Shown piece after piece: positions 17,624-25,397 of a DNA stretch of 64,000 nucleotides. The DNA is taken from assembly GCA_017504795.1 (NCBI GenBank), contig JAFVQM010000002.1, positions 62,001 to 126,000 on the forward strand. Reading direction: 5' to 3'. The notes under the pieces were generated by a model that ran no database searches, was not told the DNA's origin, and was given only the letters and a program-made list of their open reading frames with translations. The position numbers were made by a program, and so were the translations under genes. The first letter of the stretch is position 1. Each line of letters starts with the position of its first letter. The stretch comes from Clostridia bacterium. Lineage in GTDB: Bacteria > Bacillota > Clostridia > Christensenellales > Borkfalkiaceae.

Positions 17624-18105
17624 ATGAGAAGTATTGCATTTTTGGACATAGACATATTTATAATAAATACCAGCTTAAAGAAAAGATAACAAGTTTATTA
17701 ATTGAAATAATACCGCAAGGGTTTTCAAATATTTTAATCGGTTCTCACGGCGAGTTTGATAGATTAGCTTTATCTACGTGCTTAATCTACAAGAAAAATT
17801 TTAACAATAATATTACGATTAACGTAGTTTTAACAAGCTTATCCGCTCTTAATAAAGACGAATACGGTTTTAGTAAAGTTGATTTTTATGATAAATCTAA
17901 CTGCGAAACCATGTTTTACGACGTTGAAGATATTTATTATAAAAATCGCATTACGTATTCTAATAAAAAAATGGTTGATAACTGCGATTTGGTGATTTGT
18001 TACGTTGATATGAAATCATATAAAAGTGGTGCAAAAACAGCGGTAAACTATGCATTAAAACAAAATAAGAAAGTCATTAATTTATATGAAGAAAATAATA
18101 AATAA
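17624..18105 (+). pseudogene. SLOG/DUF1273-type Rossmann protein gene with a -1 frameshift
   Basis: From an ATG at 17624 (AGGGG 8 nt upstream) the frame reads MRSIAFL, then fails after 21 codons. One base further in frame, from GGA at 17644, the reading is open to 18105 and gives a family-like protein: GHRHI near the start, GSHGEFDRLAL (family GGYGEFD), MVDNCDLVICYVD, SGAKTAVNYALKQNKKVINLYE. Adding one T to the T5 run at 17639-17643 restores about 160 codons (FFGHRHI). SLOG proteins bind nucleotides or nucleotide-derived signals; the function of this branch is unknown. It is either a broken gene or an assembly error in a short T run. Confidence 0.75.
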
Positions 18106-18108
18106 CAT

Positions 18109-18142
18109 TAAAAACTGCCTGCGGATTTTCGCAAGCAGTTTT
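18109..18142. terminator. Terminator between SLOG-family gene and DMT transporter gene
   Basis: Inverted repeat AAAACTGC-CTGCG / CGCA-AGCAGTTTT with a short loop, usable on both strands for the convergent genes. Confidence 0.8.
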
Positions 18143-18145
18143 CAT

Positions 18146-19069
18146 TTACTCTATTGATTTTTTGTTGTTAAATAGTTTTAAGGGGTCGAGTTTTAGTTCG
18201 TTCATTATCATTGCGATAAAAATTATAATAAAGCCGATAACTAAGCCTACGGTTAACTTCTCGTCACCAAGTATTACTGAAAATAGCGTTCCAAATACCG
18301 CTTCTAAACTTAGTATTAAACTTGCTTGATTTGGGCTAACGAACTTTTGCCCGTATATTTGCGCCATTTGTGCAAGCATAGTGCAAACTACCGCTAAATA
18401 CCCTATTTTTAATATCTTTTCAATATCTAAACTATACCCTGCCGTTCCTTGCGGAAGTTCAAATATAAGAGATAGCACCGCACAAACTACGCCAACCGTT
18501 AACAGTTGAAGTACAAGAAGAACGGAAGTATCTTCGCCCGCGTCTTGATACCTTGATATAAATATAATTTGCAAGCCGTAAAATATAGCGCAAACTAAGG
18601 TAAGCCCGTCACCAAGTAAGGTATTTGATGCTTGCTCGCTTTCTCCTGAAAAGGCTACGAAACCGATACCAACTATACAAAGTACCGCTGATATTACATT
18701 ATACGGCTTTGGCGCGATTTTAGTAATTAGCCAGGCAAGAAACGGCACCATAACGCAGTAACTTGACGTTAAAAAGGCGTTACGGCTAGGCGTTGTAAAA
18801 CTAAGCCCGTACGTTTGAACGATATATGCCGAAACTAAAATTCCGCCAAGCGTTAAGCCGTGTATAAAAGTTTTTTTGCTTGCCTTTTTAATTCTTTTAA
18901 TAAAAACTAGCCCTAAAACTATCCCAGAAAACAAAAACCTTATTGATAAAACGAAAAGTTCGTAAACGGTTTCAATCGTTTCTTTAAGAATAAAAAACGA
19001 CGTGCCCCACGCAAGCGTTGCAAGTAGCAACATAAGTTGCCCTAATAGATTTAATTTTTTACTACTCAT
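18146..19069 (-). CDS. EamA/DMT-family transporter
   Basis: A 307-residue membrane protein with ten predicted helices in two EamA repeats of five. ATLAWGTSFFILKETIE near the N-terminus and SLEAVFGTLFSVILGDEKLT (about 259-278) in the second repeat are typical of drug/metabolite exporters. The substrate cannot be inferred. Single-gene unit. TATAAT lies 9 nt before the ATG and there is no Shine-Dalgarno, so its mRNA should have almost no leader. Confidence 0.88.
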   Translation of the reverse strand: MSSKKLNLLGQLMLLLATLAWGTSFFILKETIETVYELFVLSIRFLFSGIVLGLVFIKRIKKASKKTFIHGLTLGGILVSAYIVQTYGLSFTTPSRNAFLTSSYCVMVPFLAWLITKIAPKPYNVISAVLCIVGIGFVAFSGESEQASNTLLGDGLTLVCAIFYGLQIIFISRYQDAGEDTSVLLVLQLLTVGVVCAVLSLIFELPQGTAGYSLDIEKILKIGYLAVVCTMLAQMAQIYGQKFVSPNQASLILSLEAVFGTLFSVILGDEKLTVGLVIGFIIIFIAMIMNELKLDPLKLFNNKKSIE

Positions 19070-19078
19070 AATAAATTT

Positions 19079-19107
19079 ATTATACTAAATAAATGTATAT
19101 TTGTAAA
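19079..19107 (-). promoter_or_regulatory. Promoter of the DMT transporter gene, near-leaderless
   Basis: TTTACA, 17 nt, TATAAT on the minus strand; the ATG follows 9 nt after the -10 box, predicting a leader of about 2-3 nt. Confidence 0.65.
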
Positions 19108-19110
19108 ACG

Positions 19111-19136
19111 AAAAACCGCCGTTTGGCGGTTTTTTA
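19111..19136. terminator. Terminator of the deoD-deoB-pdp operon
   Basis: Inverted repeat AAAACCGCC / GGCGGTTTT, loop GTTT, T-rich on the minus strand. It overlaps the last codons of the phosphorylase gene. Confidence 0.8.
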
Positions 19137-20429
19137 TCGTATGGTTTCTTTAATTAAAATTCTATCGCTAGGCTTTTTAGCAGAAACTTCAATTGCGGAT
19201 AAAAATTCCGCCTTTGCCCTTTCAAATAAACTCTCATTGCTTGCGTATAGTGTACAAAGAATTTCGCCTTTTTCCACCCTATCGCCCACTTTTTTATTCA
19301 AAACTATGCCAGAAGATAGGTCGATAACGTCGTCAACTTTTTGCCTGCCCGCACCGAGATAAAGCGCCGAAACGCCCACCTTTTCAGCGTTTAGTTTCGA
19401 TAGGTATCCACTACTTTCAGACAATACTTCCATTTTATATTTGGGTAAATAATTGCCCGTTTCAAAATCTTCTAAACTTCCACCTTGCGCGGTTACGAAC
19501 TCTAAAAACTTATCGTACGCTAATCCACTACTTATCGCGCTTTCAAAAGCCTTTTCGCAAGATATAAAATCGCCGTAGTTAGATAGGTAAAGTATCTCGG
19601 CGGTTAAGTGTTTACAAACGTTATAAAGGTCGCCTTTAACCTTACCACTAAGCACGTCTATTGCTTCTTTAACTTCTATGGCGTTACCTACCGCGTATCC
19701 TAACGGCTCGCTCATATCGGTAATAACTGCTGAAATTTTCTTGCCCGCGCCCTTTCCTATATCGACCATAACGGTTGCTAAATTCTTAGCGTCTTCTTCA
19801 CTTTTCATAAAAGCGCCGTCACCCACCTTTACGTCTAGAACGATAACGTCGTCACTCGCGGTGAGTTTTTTACCCATTATGCTAGACGCGATTAAGGGAA
19901 TACTGTCAACCGTGGCGGTAACGTCACGAAGGGCGTAAAAAATCTTGTCGGCAGGTGCTAGGTTTTTCGTTTGCCCTATAATTGATAGCCCCGTTTTTTT
20001 GCAAACGTTTATGAATTCGCTATAAGATAGTTCAGTTTTGAAACCTTTTATTGACGATAGTTTATCAACCGTTCCGCCGGTATGCCCAAGCCCACGCCCA
20101 CTCATCTTCAAAACTTTAAGCCCAAGCGCGGATAGAACGGGCGATATTATTAAACTAGTTTTATCGCCAACGCCACCCGTTGAGTGCTTGTCGACCTTAA
20201 CGCCATCAAGGTCAAGCGGAGAAATAACGTCACCAGAACTTGCAATTTCCAAGGTAAAGTCAAGCGTTTCACGCCTCGTCATACCCCTAAAATACACCGC
20301 CATTAAAAAAGCGGATATTTGATATTCTGGAACAGTTTTATTAGTTGCGCCCTTAACTATCAAAGATAGTTCTTCTCGGGTTAGTTCAAACCCGTCACGC
20401 TTTTTCTTTATAATGTCGTAAACTCTCAT
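19134..20429 (-). CDS. pdp: Pyrimidine-nucleoside phosphorylase
   Basis: Cleaves uridine and thymidine with phosphate to base and (deoxy)ribose 1-phosphate. 431 residues, full length for the family. The N-terminal MRVYDIIKKKRDG, the phosphate site VDKHSTGGVGDKTSLIISPVLSALGLKVLKMSGRGLGHTGGTVDKL (about 79-124) and the substrate motif IIGQTKNLAPADKIFYALRDVTATVDSIPLIASSIMGKKL are diagnostic. The Firmicutes dual-specificity enzyme is favoured over a strict thymidine phosphorylase. It overlaps deoB by 4 nt at the end of the nucleoside operon. Confidence 0.95.
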   Translation of the reverse strand: MRVYDIIKKKRDGFELTREELSLIVKGATNKTVPEYQISAFLMAVYFRGMTRRETLDFTLEIASSGDVISPLDLDGVKVDKHSTGGVGDKTSLIISPVLSALGLKVLKMSGRGLGHTGGTVDKLSSIKGFKTELSYSEFINVCKKTGLSIIGQTKNLAPADKIFYALRDVTATVDSIPLIASSIMGKKLTASDDVIVLDVKVGDGAFMKSEEDAKNLATVMVDIGKGAGKKISAVITDMSEPLGYAVGNAIEVKEAIDVLSGKVKGDLYNVCKHLTAEILYLSNYGDFISCEKAFESAISSGLAYDKFLEFVTAQGGSLEDFETGNYLPKYKMEVLSESSGYLSKLNAEKVGVSALYLGAGRQKVDDVIDLSSGIVLNKKVGDRVEKGEILCTLYASNESLFERAKAEFLSAIEVSAKKPSDRILIKETIR

Positions 20430-21535
20430 AAAAGTATATCAAGAACGGTTTTTGAAACGTGGTCAAACCCCGAAATAGTACCTAAATTTTTTGGCGTTAC
20501 GCCAATACTGTACAAAATAAACGGAACGTCTTCTCGCGAGTGGTCGGTTGACGGGGTTGACGGGTCGCACCCGTGATCGGCAGTGATAATTAAGGTGTCG
20601 CTACTTTTCATACCGCTTAAAAAATCACCTAAAAACTCGTCGAACTCGGCTATCGCTTTTGCGTAACCATCTACGTCGTTTCTATGCCCGAAAACACTAT
20701 CAAAATCAACGAAGTTTATAAAACACAATCCGTCAAAATCTTGGTTTTGGATATCTAAAACTTTACTAAACCCGTCGCTATTTGATTTAGTTTTTACGTA
20801 ACTAGTTATTCCAACGCCTGCAAATATATCGTTAATTTTCCCAACTGCTAAAACCGTTTTCCCGTTTTCCTTTAACTTATCAAGCATAGTTTTTTTATGT
20901 GGCGGGAGCGAAAAGTCTTTTCTATAAGCCGTTCTAATATACGGGTACTCGCCCGTAAACGGCCGAGCGATAACTCTACCAACCGCGTGCTTGCCTACTA
21001 GTAGTTTTCTAGCAATTTCCGAGTACTCATACAGTTTTTCTAATGGAACTACGCTATCGTGCGTTGCAATTTGAAAAACGCTGTCTGCGGACGTATATAC
21101 GATAGGATACCCCGTTTTTATATGCTCTTTTCCGTAATCTTTAATAACTTCCGTACCCGAATACGGCTTATTACATAGCGTTTTAGTGCCGATAAGCCTT
21201 TCAAACTCTAAAATTATTTCAGTAGGAAAACCGTTAGGGTACGTTGGCATAGGCGCGTTAGAAATAATACCCGCCATTTCCCAGTGCCCAAGCGTAGTAT
21301 CTTTACCGGCGCTTTTTTCTTTAAGGCGAGCATACTGAGAAAGCGGATTTTCAATTCCGCCACCTACCCCGTCGATATTAAAAAGCCCTAGTTTTATTAA
21401 ATTTTTAGCCTTGAAGTTTTGGTTTTTAGATATTGACAGCAAGGTGTTAGAACCCAAATCGCCAAATTTTTCGGCATCACTCGCGCCACCTATTCCAAGA
21501 CTGTCAAGAACCATTAAAAATACGCGTTTTTTCAT
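20426..21535 (-). CDS. deoB: Phosphopentomutase
   Basis: Interconverts (deoxy)ribose 1-phosphate and 5-phosphate. 369 residues of the alkaline-phosphatase-like fold. Mn-site segments: VLDSLGIGGASDA (10-22) with the metal Asp, GKDTTLGHWEMAG with the phosphothreonine, NFVDFDSVFGHRND and TADHGCDPSTPSTDHSREDVPF with the metal Asp/His. It joins the products of DeoD and the pyrimidine phosphorylase to the pentose phosphate pool. It overlaps both neighbours by 4 nt. Confidence 0.97.
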   Translation of the reverse strand: MKKRVFLMVLDSLGIGGASDAEKFGDLGSNTLLSISKNQNFKAKNLIKLGLFNIDGVGGGIENPLSQYARLKEKSAGKDTTLGHWEMAGIISNAPMPTYPNGFPTEIILEFERLIGTKTLCNKPYSGTEVIKDYGKEHIKTGYPIVYTSADSVFQIATHDSVVPLEKLYEYSEIARKLLVGKHAVGRVIARPFTGEYPYIRTAYRKDFSLPPHKKTMLDKLKENGKTVLAVGKINDIFAGVGITSYVKTKSNSDGFSKVLDIQNQDFDGLCFINFVDFDSVFGHRNDVDGYAKAIAEFDEFLGDFLSGMKSSDTLIITADHGCDPSTPSTDHSREDVPFILYSIGVTPKNLGTISGFDHVSKTVLDILL

Positions 21536-22248
21536 TGTTTATCCATAATATATGCAGTTTCTAGCGCAATTTTCATCATATCGGTAAAAGATTGTTCTCT
21601 TTCCTTTGCGGTAGTTTCTTTGCCCGTTACAAGGCTATCTGACACCGTTAGTATAGAAAGCGCCCTTTTGCCTAAATAAGACGCCGTCATATAAAGCGCG
21701 GCACTTTCCATTTCAACGGCTAAAACTCCCATCTTAGAAAAGTCAAGCCCGCTAGTTTTATCGCTATAAAACCTATCGCTAGATAAAACGTTTCCAACAA
21801 AGGCTTTTTTGCCTAAACTTTCGCACACGCCATCTGCAACTTTAAGTAAACCGTAATCGCAAATAGGCGCAAAATCGCCAGGGAGCGCGTATTGAGATGC
21901 AAAGTTACTATCCGTGCAAGCGCCTTGGGCAAGAACGATATCGTAAAGGTCAAGTTTATCGCCAAGCGCGCCCGCCGAGCCTACCCTTATAATATTTTCA
22001 ACCCCGAAAAACTTAAATAGTTCGTATGAATATATGCCCATAGACGGCATACCCATCCCAGACGCCATTACCGAAACTTTAACGCCGTTATAGTAGCCCG
22101 TGTAACCTTTTATGCCCCTAACGTCGTTTATAAGTTTTATATCGGTAAGAAAAGTTTTTGCAATAAATTCCGAACGCTTAGGATCGCCCGGCATAAGTAC
22201 CGTTTTAGCAAAGTCGCCAAGTTTTGCACTAATATGTGGTGTAGCCAT
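21532..22248 (-). CDS. deoD: Purine-nucleoside phosphorylase, DeoD type
   Basis: Splits purine nucleosides with phosphate to base and ribose 1-phosphate. 238 residues, the usual size of the hexameric DeoD form. MATPHISAKLGDFAKTVLMPGDPKR with the phosphate-binding GDPKR, ASGMGMPSMGIYSYELF, RVGSAGALG, and VEMESAALYMTA with SDSLVTG are all present. First gene of the operon, with AAGGAG before the ATG and an upstream TATAAT-rich region. Confidence 0.97.
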   Translation of the reverse strand: MATPHISAKLGDFAKTVLMPGDPKRSEFIAKTFLTDIKLINDVRGIKGYTGYYNGVKVSVMASGMGMPSMGIYSYELFKFFGVENIIRVGSAGALGDKLDLYDIVLAQGACTDSNFASQYALPGDFAPICDYGLLKVADGVCESLGKKAFVGNVLSSDRFYSDKTSGLDFSKMGVLAVEMESAALYMTASYLGKRALSILTVSDSLVTGKETTAKEREQSFTDMMKIALETAYIMDKQ

Positions 22249-22303
22249 AAAATAATCTCCTTATAATATAATTATAACCTAAACGATAATTTTTGTAAAT
22301 AAC

Positions 22304-22333
22304 CAACAAAAAAAAGACCTGAAAGGTCTTTTA
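22304..22333 (-). terminator. Terminator downstream of thyA-folA
   Basis: Minus-strand hairpin AAAGACCT / AGGTCTTT followed by a T tract, lying before deoD. Confidence 0.8.
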
Positions 22334-22355
22334 ATTTATTACGATTATAGTTTAA

Positions 22356-22480
22356 TAAAACTGCGGTAATTTGAAGCAGTTTGCGTTTGACGGATAAAAT
22401 GCAATAAATTACAAAGTTCTTGTAAGGGCGCGTACTTTTTGTACGTAACCGAGCAAAACTGCAGTAATTTGAAGCAGTTT
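22356..22480. repeat. 28-bp direct repeat pair with internal inverted repeat
   Basis: AAAACTGC(G/A)GTAATTTG, continuing AAGCAGTTTGC, occurs at 22356-22383 and 22453-22480 with one difference. Each copy can fold (AAACTGC / GCAGTTT). Between them lies GTAC-TTTTT-GTAC. TTTGACGG follows the first copy and CCGTCAAA the second. It lies in the 150-nt stretch after folA, before the terminator. Confidence 0.6.
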
Positions 22481-22484
22481 GCCG

Positions 22485-22982
22485 TCAAAATTTTAATGGA
22501 TTTGGGTTTTTGTAGGTAGTAAACCTAATCGTGTAACCGTTAGTTTCAATAGGTTCTGAAACAAAGGTAACTTCAAACCCCATTTCGTCAAGGTTGGGAT
22601 AAAATACCGTTGCTTCACCGTCGGCATCAACTTTGGTGATATAAAACTCGTCACAATAAGGCACCATAGTTTTATAAAACATAGCGCCACCGATAACGAA
22701 AACGTCGTCGCTATTATACTTAGATAACTCTTTCGACAACTCTTCAAGCGTGTGAACCACGATACAATCGTCCCTTTCAACGCCTTCGGGCGCTAAAACG
22801 ATATTAACTCTGTTTTTAAGCGGTTTAGAACCGGGAAAAGAAAGCAAGGTGTTATAGCCCATGCAAACGGTTTTACCCGCGGTTTTTTCGCGGAAAAACT
22901 TCATATCTTCGGGGAGAGAGAAAAGTAAATCGTTGTTCTTTCCTATGCCCCACTTTTTATCTACTGCTACTATTGATTTCAT
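22485..22982 (-). CDS. folA: Dihydrofolate reductase
   Basis: Reduces dihydrofolate with NADPH, regenerating folate after thymidylate synthesis. 165 residues. MKSIVAVDKKWGIGKNNDLLFSLPEDMKFF carries the substrate-site Asp (Glu/Asp27 equivalent in LPEDMKFF), GKTVCMGYNTLLSF and VFVIGGAMFYKTMVP form the NADPH site. The start overlaps the stop of the thyA reading by one base, giving the usual thyA-folA pair. Confidence 0.95.
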   Translation of the reverse strand: MKSIVAVDKKWGIGKNNDLLFSLPEDMKFFREKTAGKTVCMGYNTLLSFPGSKPLKNRVNIVLAPEGVERDDCIVVHTLEELSKELSKYNSDDVFVIGGAMFYKTMVPYCDEFYITKVDADGEATVFYPNLDEMGFEVTFVSEPIETNGYTIRFTTYKNPNPLKF

Positions 22983-23811
22983 TATATTGCGACCTCCAAC
23001 TTATCACCTAGCGGTGTAGACTTATAGTCAACGAGTTTGAAATCGTCAACCGTAAAGTCGTAAAAATTCTTAATATCTGGGTTTACGATAAGTTTAGGCG
23101 CTTCAAATTGCTCGTTTTTGAACATTTCTTTAAGCGCGGGGATATGCCTATCGTAGATGTGCGCGTCAGATATAACGTGAACGAGTTCACCTACCTTTAA
23201 GTTAGAAACCTGTGCAAGCATAATAAGAAGTATCGAGTACTGAACTACGTTCCAGTTATTTGCAACCACCATATCGTTCGAGCGTTGGTTGAGTATGCCG
23301 TTTAATTTCCCGTCACTAACGTTAAAGGTCATAGAATACGCGCAAGGATATAAATTCATTTCGTGTAGGTCTTGGAAGGTGTAATGTTAGTCATAATTCT
23401 ACGCGAATAGGGATTGTTTTTAAGGTCGAATAACACTCTATCAACTTGGTCCATCTCGCCTTCTTTATACTTGTGCTTAACGCCGAGTTGGTAGCCGTAA
23501 GCCTTTCCTATCGAGCCCGTTTCATCCGCCCATTGATCCCAAATTTTAGAATTAAGGTCGTTTATATTATTGCTTTTTTTCTGCCATATCCACAAAAGTT
23601 CGTCAATTGACGATTTGAAGAAAGTTTTTCTAATGGTAAGTATAGGAAACTCTTTTTCTAAATCGTATCTGTTTACTATGCCGAACTTTTTAACGGTATG
23701 CGCGGGCGTACCGTCAGCCCAGCGTGGGCGAACGTTTTGGTCGGTGTCCCAGTAGCCGTTTTCAATAATGTCAGTACAGTTTTGAATAAAAATTTTATCT
23801 GCGTAACTCAT
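22982..23811 (-). pseudogene. thyA: Thymidylate synthase gene split by a -1 frameshift
   Basis: The N-terminal half (23811-23356, MSYADKIF... to SRRIMTNI) and the C-terminal half (MNLYPCAYSMTFN... to LEVAI, 23359-22982, with catalytic Cys in YPCAYS and DAHIYDRHIP) are collinear parts of one ThyA. At 23374-23382 the frame changes: reading one base later gives FQDLHEMNLYPCAY, the expected continuation. One extra base would restore a full-length protein of about 276 residues. As given, the first frame ends TPSKTYTK and stops at a TGA that overlaps the ATG of the second frame. Either an assembly error, real decay, or expression as two coupled halves. A promoter (TTTACA-17-TAAAAT, 23830-23858) and AAGGATG precede it. 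Confidence 0.85.
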
Positions 23812-23860
23812 AATTTCATCCTTTTTTATATTTTAGCACAACGATAACTAATTGTAAAGG

Positions 23861-24652
23861 CTAAAACGCGTCCTTTTCCTTATCTTTGAACTTTTTGGCT
23901 ATAACGCTTGCCTTTACACTATACGGCGTTATCTTAGATATAAACGAAACTATCTTATTGTAAAACCCCGGCACGCATATCGTTTTGTTTTTAGAAAGCG
24001 CTAAAAGCCCCTTTTCCACAACGAACTTTGGCGATTTTTTAGAAAGTTTACCCGTTAAACCTTGGCTTTTTATATCTTCTATAATATCTTGCCTTGTAGG
24101 AACGCTCCCAGGACACAGCACGGTTATTTTAACCCCGCTACCTTTTAACTCTTTCTTTAAGCCCTTGTAAAAATAAATTAACGCAGACTTGGTTGCAGAG
24201 TATTCTGAAAAGTACGGCATAGGCGTTAACCCGCAAGCAGACGATACTATAAGTATATCTAACTTTTCGCTACGATTATCAAGTGCAAATTTAGTGGTCG
24301 ATAGCGCGCCTTCAAAATTAACGCGCGCTTGGGTTATAATTTTTTCTTCCGAATACTTCAAAAACGCCTTTCTCGTATCTAAGCCCGATACGTAGTATAG
24401 CCCTTTTACGATAACCCCTAACTCTTTAAGGCGATTAAAGGCTAAAACTCTTTCTTCGCTACTTGATAAATCAAGTGGCAAGGTTATAATTTTTATGCCT
24501 TCTTTTATCGTTTGAAGTTCGTTTTTTAGTAGTTCGAGTTTGTTTTCTGACCTACCCGATATCACTAAGTTTTCGCCACGTTTAGCAAGCGCTAGGCAAA
24601 ACTCTTTACCTATACCACCGCTTGCGCCGAATATTAAACTGTACTTTTCCAT
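23861..24652 (-). CDS. Short-chain dehydrogenase/reductase
   Basis: A 263-residue Rossmann-fold oxidoreductase. The cofactor motif GASGGIG (9-15), ISGR(34) suggesting NADP(H), Ser137/Ser138, Tyr151 and Lys155 (YSATK) form the classical SDR site. The usual NNAG is replaced by YVSG. It resembles the DltE/YqjQ group of SDRs with unassigned substrates. The C-terminus (VSFISKITPYSVKASVIAKKF) is amphipathic and may touch the membrane. It shares its first base with the last base of the sigK stop. Confidence 0.85.
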   Translation of the reverse strand: MEKYSLIFGASGGIGKEFCLALAKRGENLVISGRSENKLELLKNELQTIKEGIKIITLPLDLSSSEERVLAFNRLKELGVIVKGLYYVSGLDTRKAFLKYSEEKIITQARVNFEGALSTTKFALDNRSEKLDILIVSSACGLTPMPYFSEYSATKSALIYFYKGLKKELKGSGVKITVLCPGSVPTRQDIIEDIKSQGLTGKLSKKSPKFVVEKGLLALSKNKTICVPGFYNKIVSFISKITPYSVKASVIAKKFKDKEKDAF

Positions 24653-25356
24653 TAGTCGAAAAACGCTCCCGCCAATTTAATTTCTTCTCTAATTTTTTCA
24701 ATTGCCTTTTTTTCAATTCTAGATATGTACGACCTAGATATTTTAAGTAGCCGTGCAACTTCGCGTTGCGGTAGCGGTGTTGCGCCTTCTAGCCCGTAGC
24801 GTAGCCTTATTACCGTATACTCACGCGCGGATAAACACCTTTTTACGATAATTAAAAACTTTTTGTTTTGAGTTTTAATTTCAACTTGTTCAACGAGCGG
24901 TTCTTTATCGTCGGGAATTAAATCCATAAGCGTAAGTTCGTTCCCGTCCTTATCCGTGCCAACGCTATCTGATAAAGATACGTCTTTAAGGTGCTTTTTA
25001 TTTGCGCGAAGTAGCATTAAAATTTCGTTTTCAATACACTTTGCCGTGTACGTTGCAAGTTGGGTGTTTTTTTCAGGGTTATACGTGTTTATCGCCTTTA
25101 TAAGCCCGATAGTGCCAGTCGATATCAAATCGTCGTTCTCGCCTGCGCCTTGATATTTTTTTACAACGTGCGCAACTAGGCGTAAATTGTGTTTGATAAG
25201 CGTTTCTTTGGCTTGTAAATCACCGTGGTTTTTGAACCTTTCAAGATAATACTTTTCGTCTTCTTGGGATAGTGGTTTTGGAAAACAGTCCCCTTTAATA
25301 CTTCCGCAAAAGAAAAGTATTTTGCCAACTAAAAAATTGATAAATTCTAAAAACAT
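24652..25356 (-). CDS. sigK: Sporulation sigma factor, sigma-K type
   Basis: A 234-residue sigma-70 family protein. The N-terminal FINFLVGKILFFCGSIKGDCFPKPLS is the hydrophobic pro-sequence region of sigma-K; region 2 reads ETLIKHNLRLVAHVVKKYQGAGENDDLISTGTIGLIKAINTYNPEKNTQLATYTAKCIENEILM, and region 4 QREVARLLKISRSYISRIEKKAIEKI. This matches sigma-K more than sigma-E, and directs late mother-cell sporulation genes. It shows that the organism, or its recent ancestor, forms endospores. The gene is intact, without a skin-type insertion. Its ribosome site lies in a small hairpin. Confidence 0.92.
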   Translation of the reverse strand: MFLEFINFLVGKILFFCGSIKGDCFPKPLSQEDEKYYLERFKNHGDLQAKETLIKHNLRLVAHVVKKYQGAGENDDLISTGTIGLIKAINTYNPEKNTQLATYTAKCIENEILMLLRANKKHLKDVSLSDSVGTDKDGNELTLMDLIPDDKEPLVEQVEIKTQNKKFLIIVKRCLSAREYTVIRLRYGLEGATPLPQREVARLLKISRSYISRIEKKAIEKIREEIKLAGAFFD

Positions 25357-25361
25357 AACTT

Positions 25362-25378
25362 AACTCCTTAGTGGAGTT
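25362..25378 (-). promoter_or_regulatory. Hairpin sequestering the sigK ribosome site
   Basis: On the minus strand AACTCC-ACTAA-GGAGTT: a perfect 6-bp stem with a 5-nt loop whose 3' arm contains the GGAG of the sigK Shine-Dalgarno, about 6 nt before the ATG. If formed in the mRNA it would limit initiation. Confidence 0.5.
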
Positions 25379-25397
25379 TATGTCAAGTTTTGTCGAA

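Noticed and set aside
16937..18105. Prophage or integrated element around the XRE genes
   Set aside because: No integrase, structural phage gene or attachment repeats; the genes fit single regulated accessory units.
23356..23400. Programmed -1 ribosomal frameshift in thyA
   Set aside because: No X-XXY-YYZ slippery heptamer or downstream pseudoknot was seen at 23374-23390; an indel is simpler.
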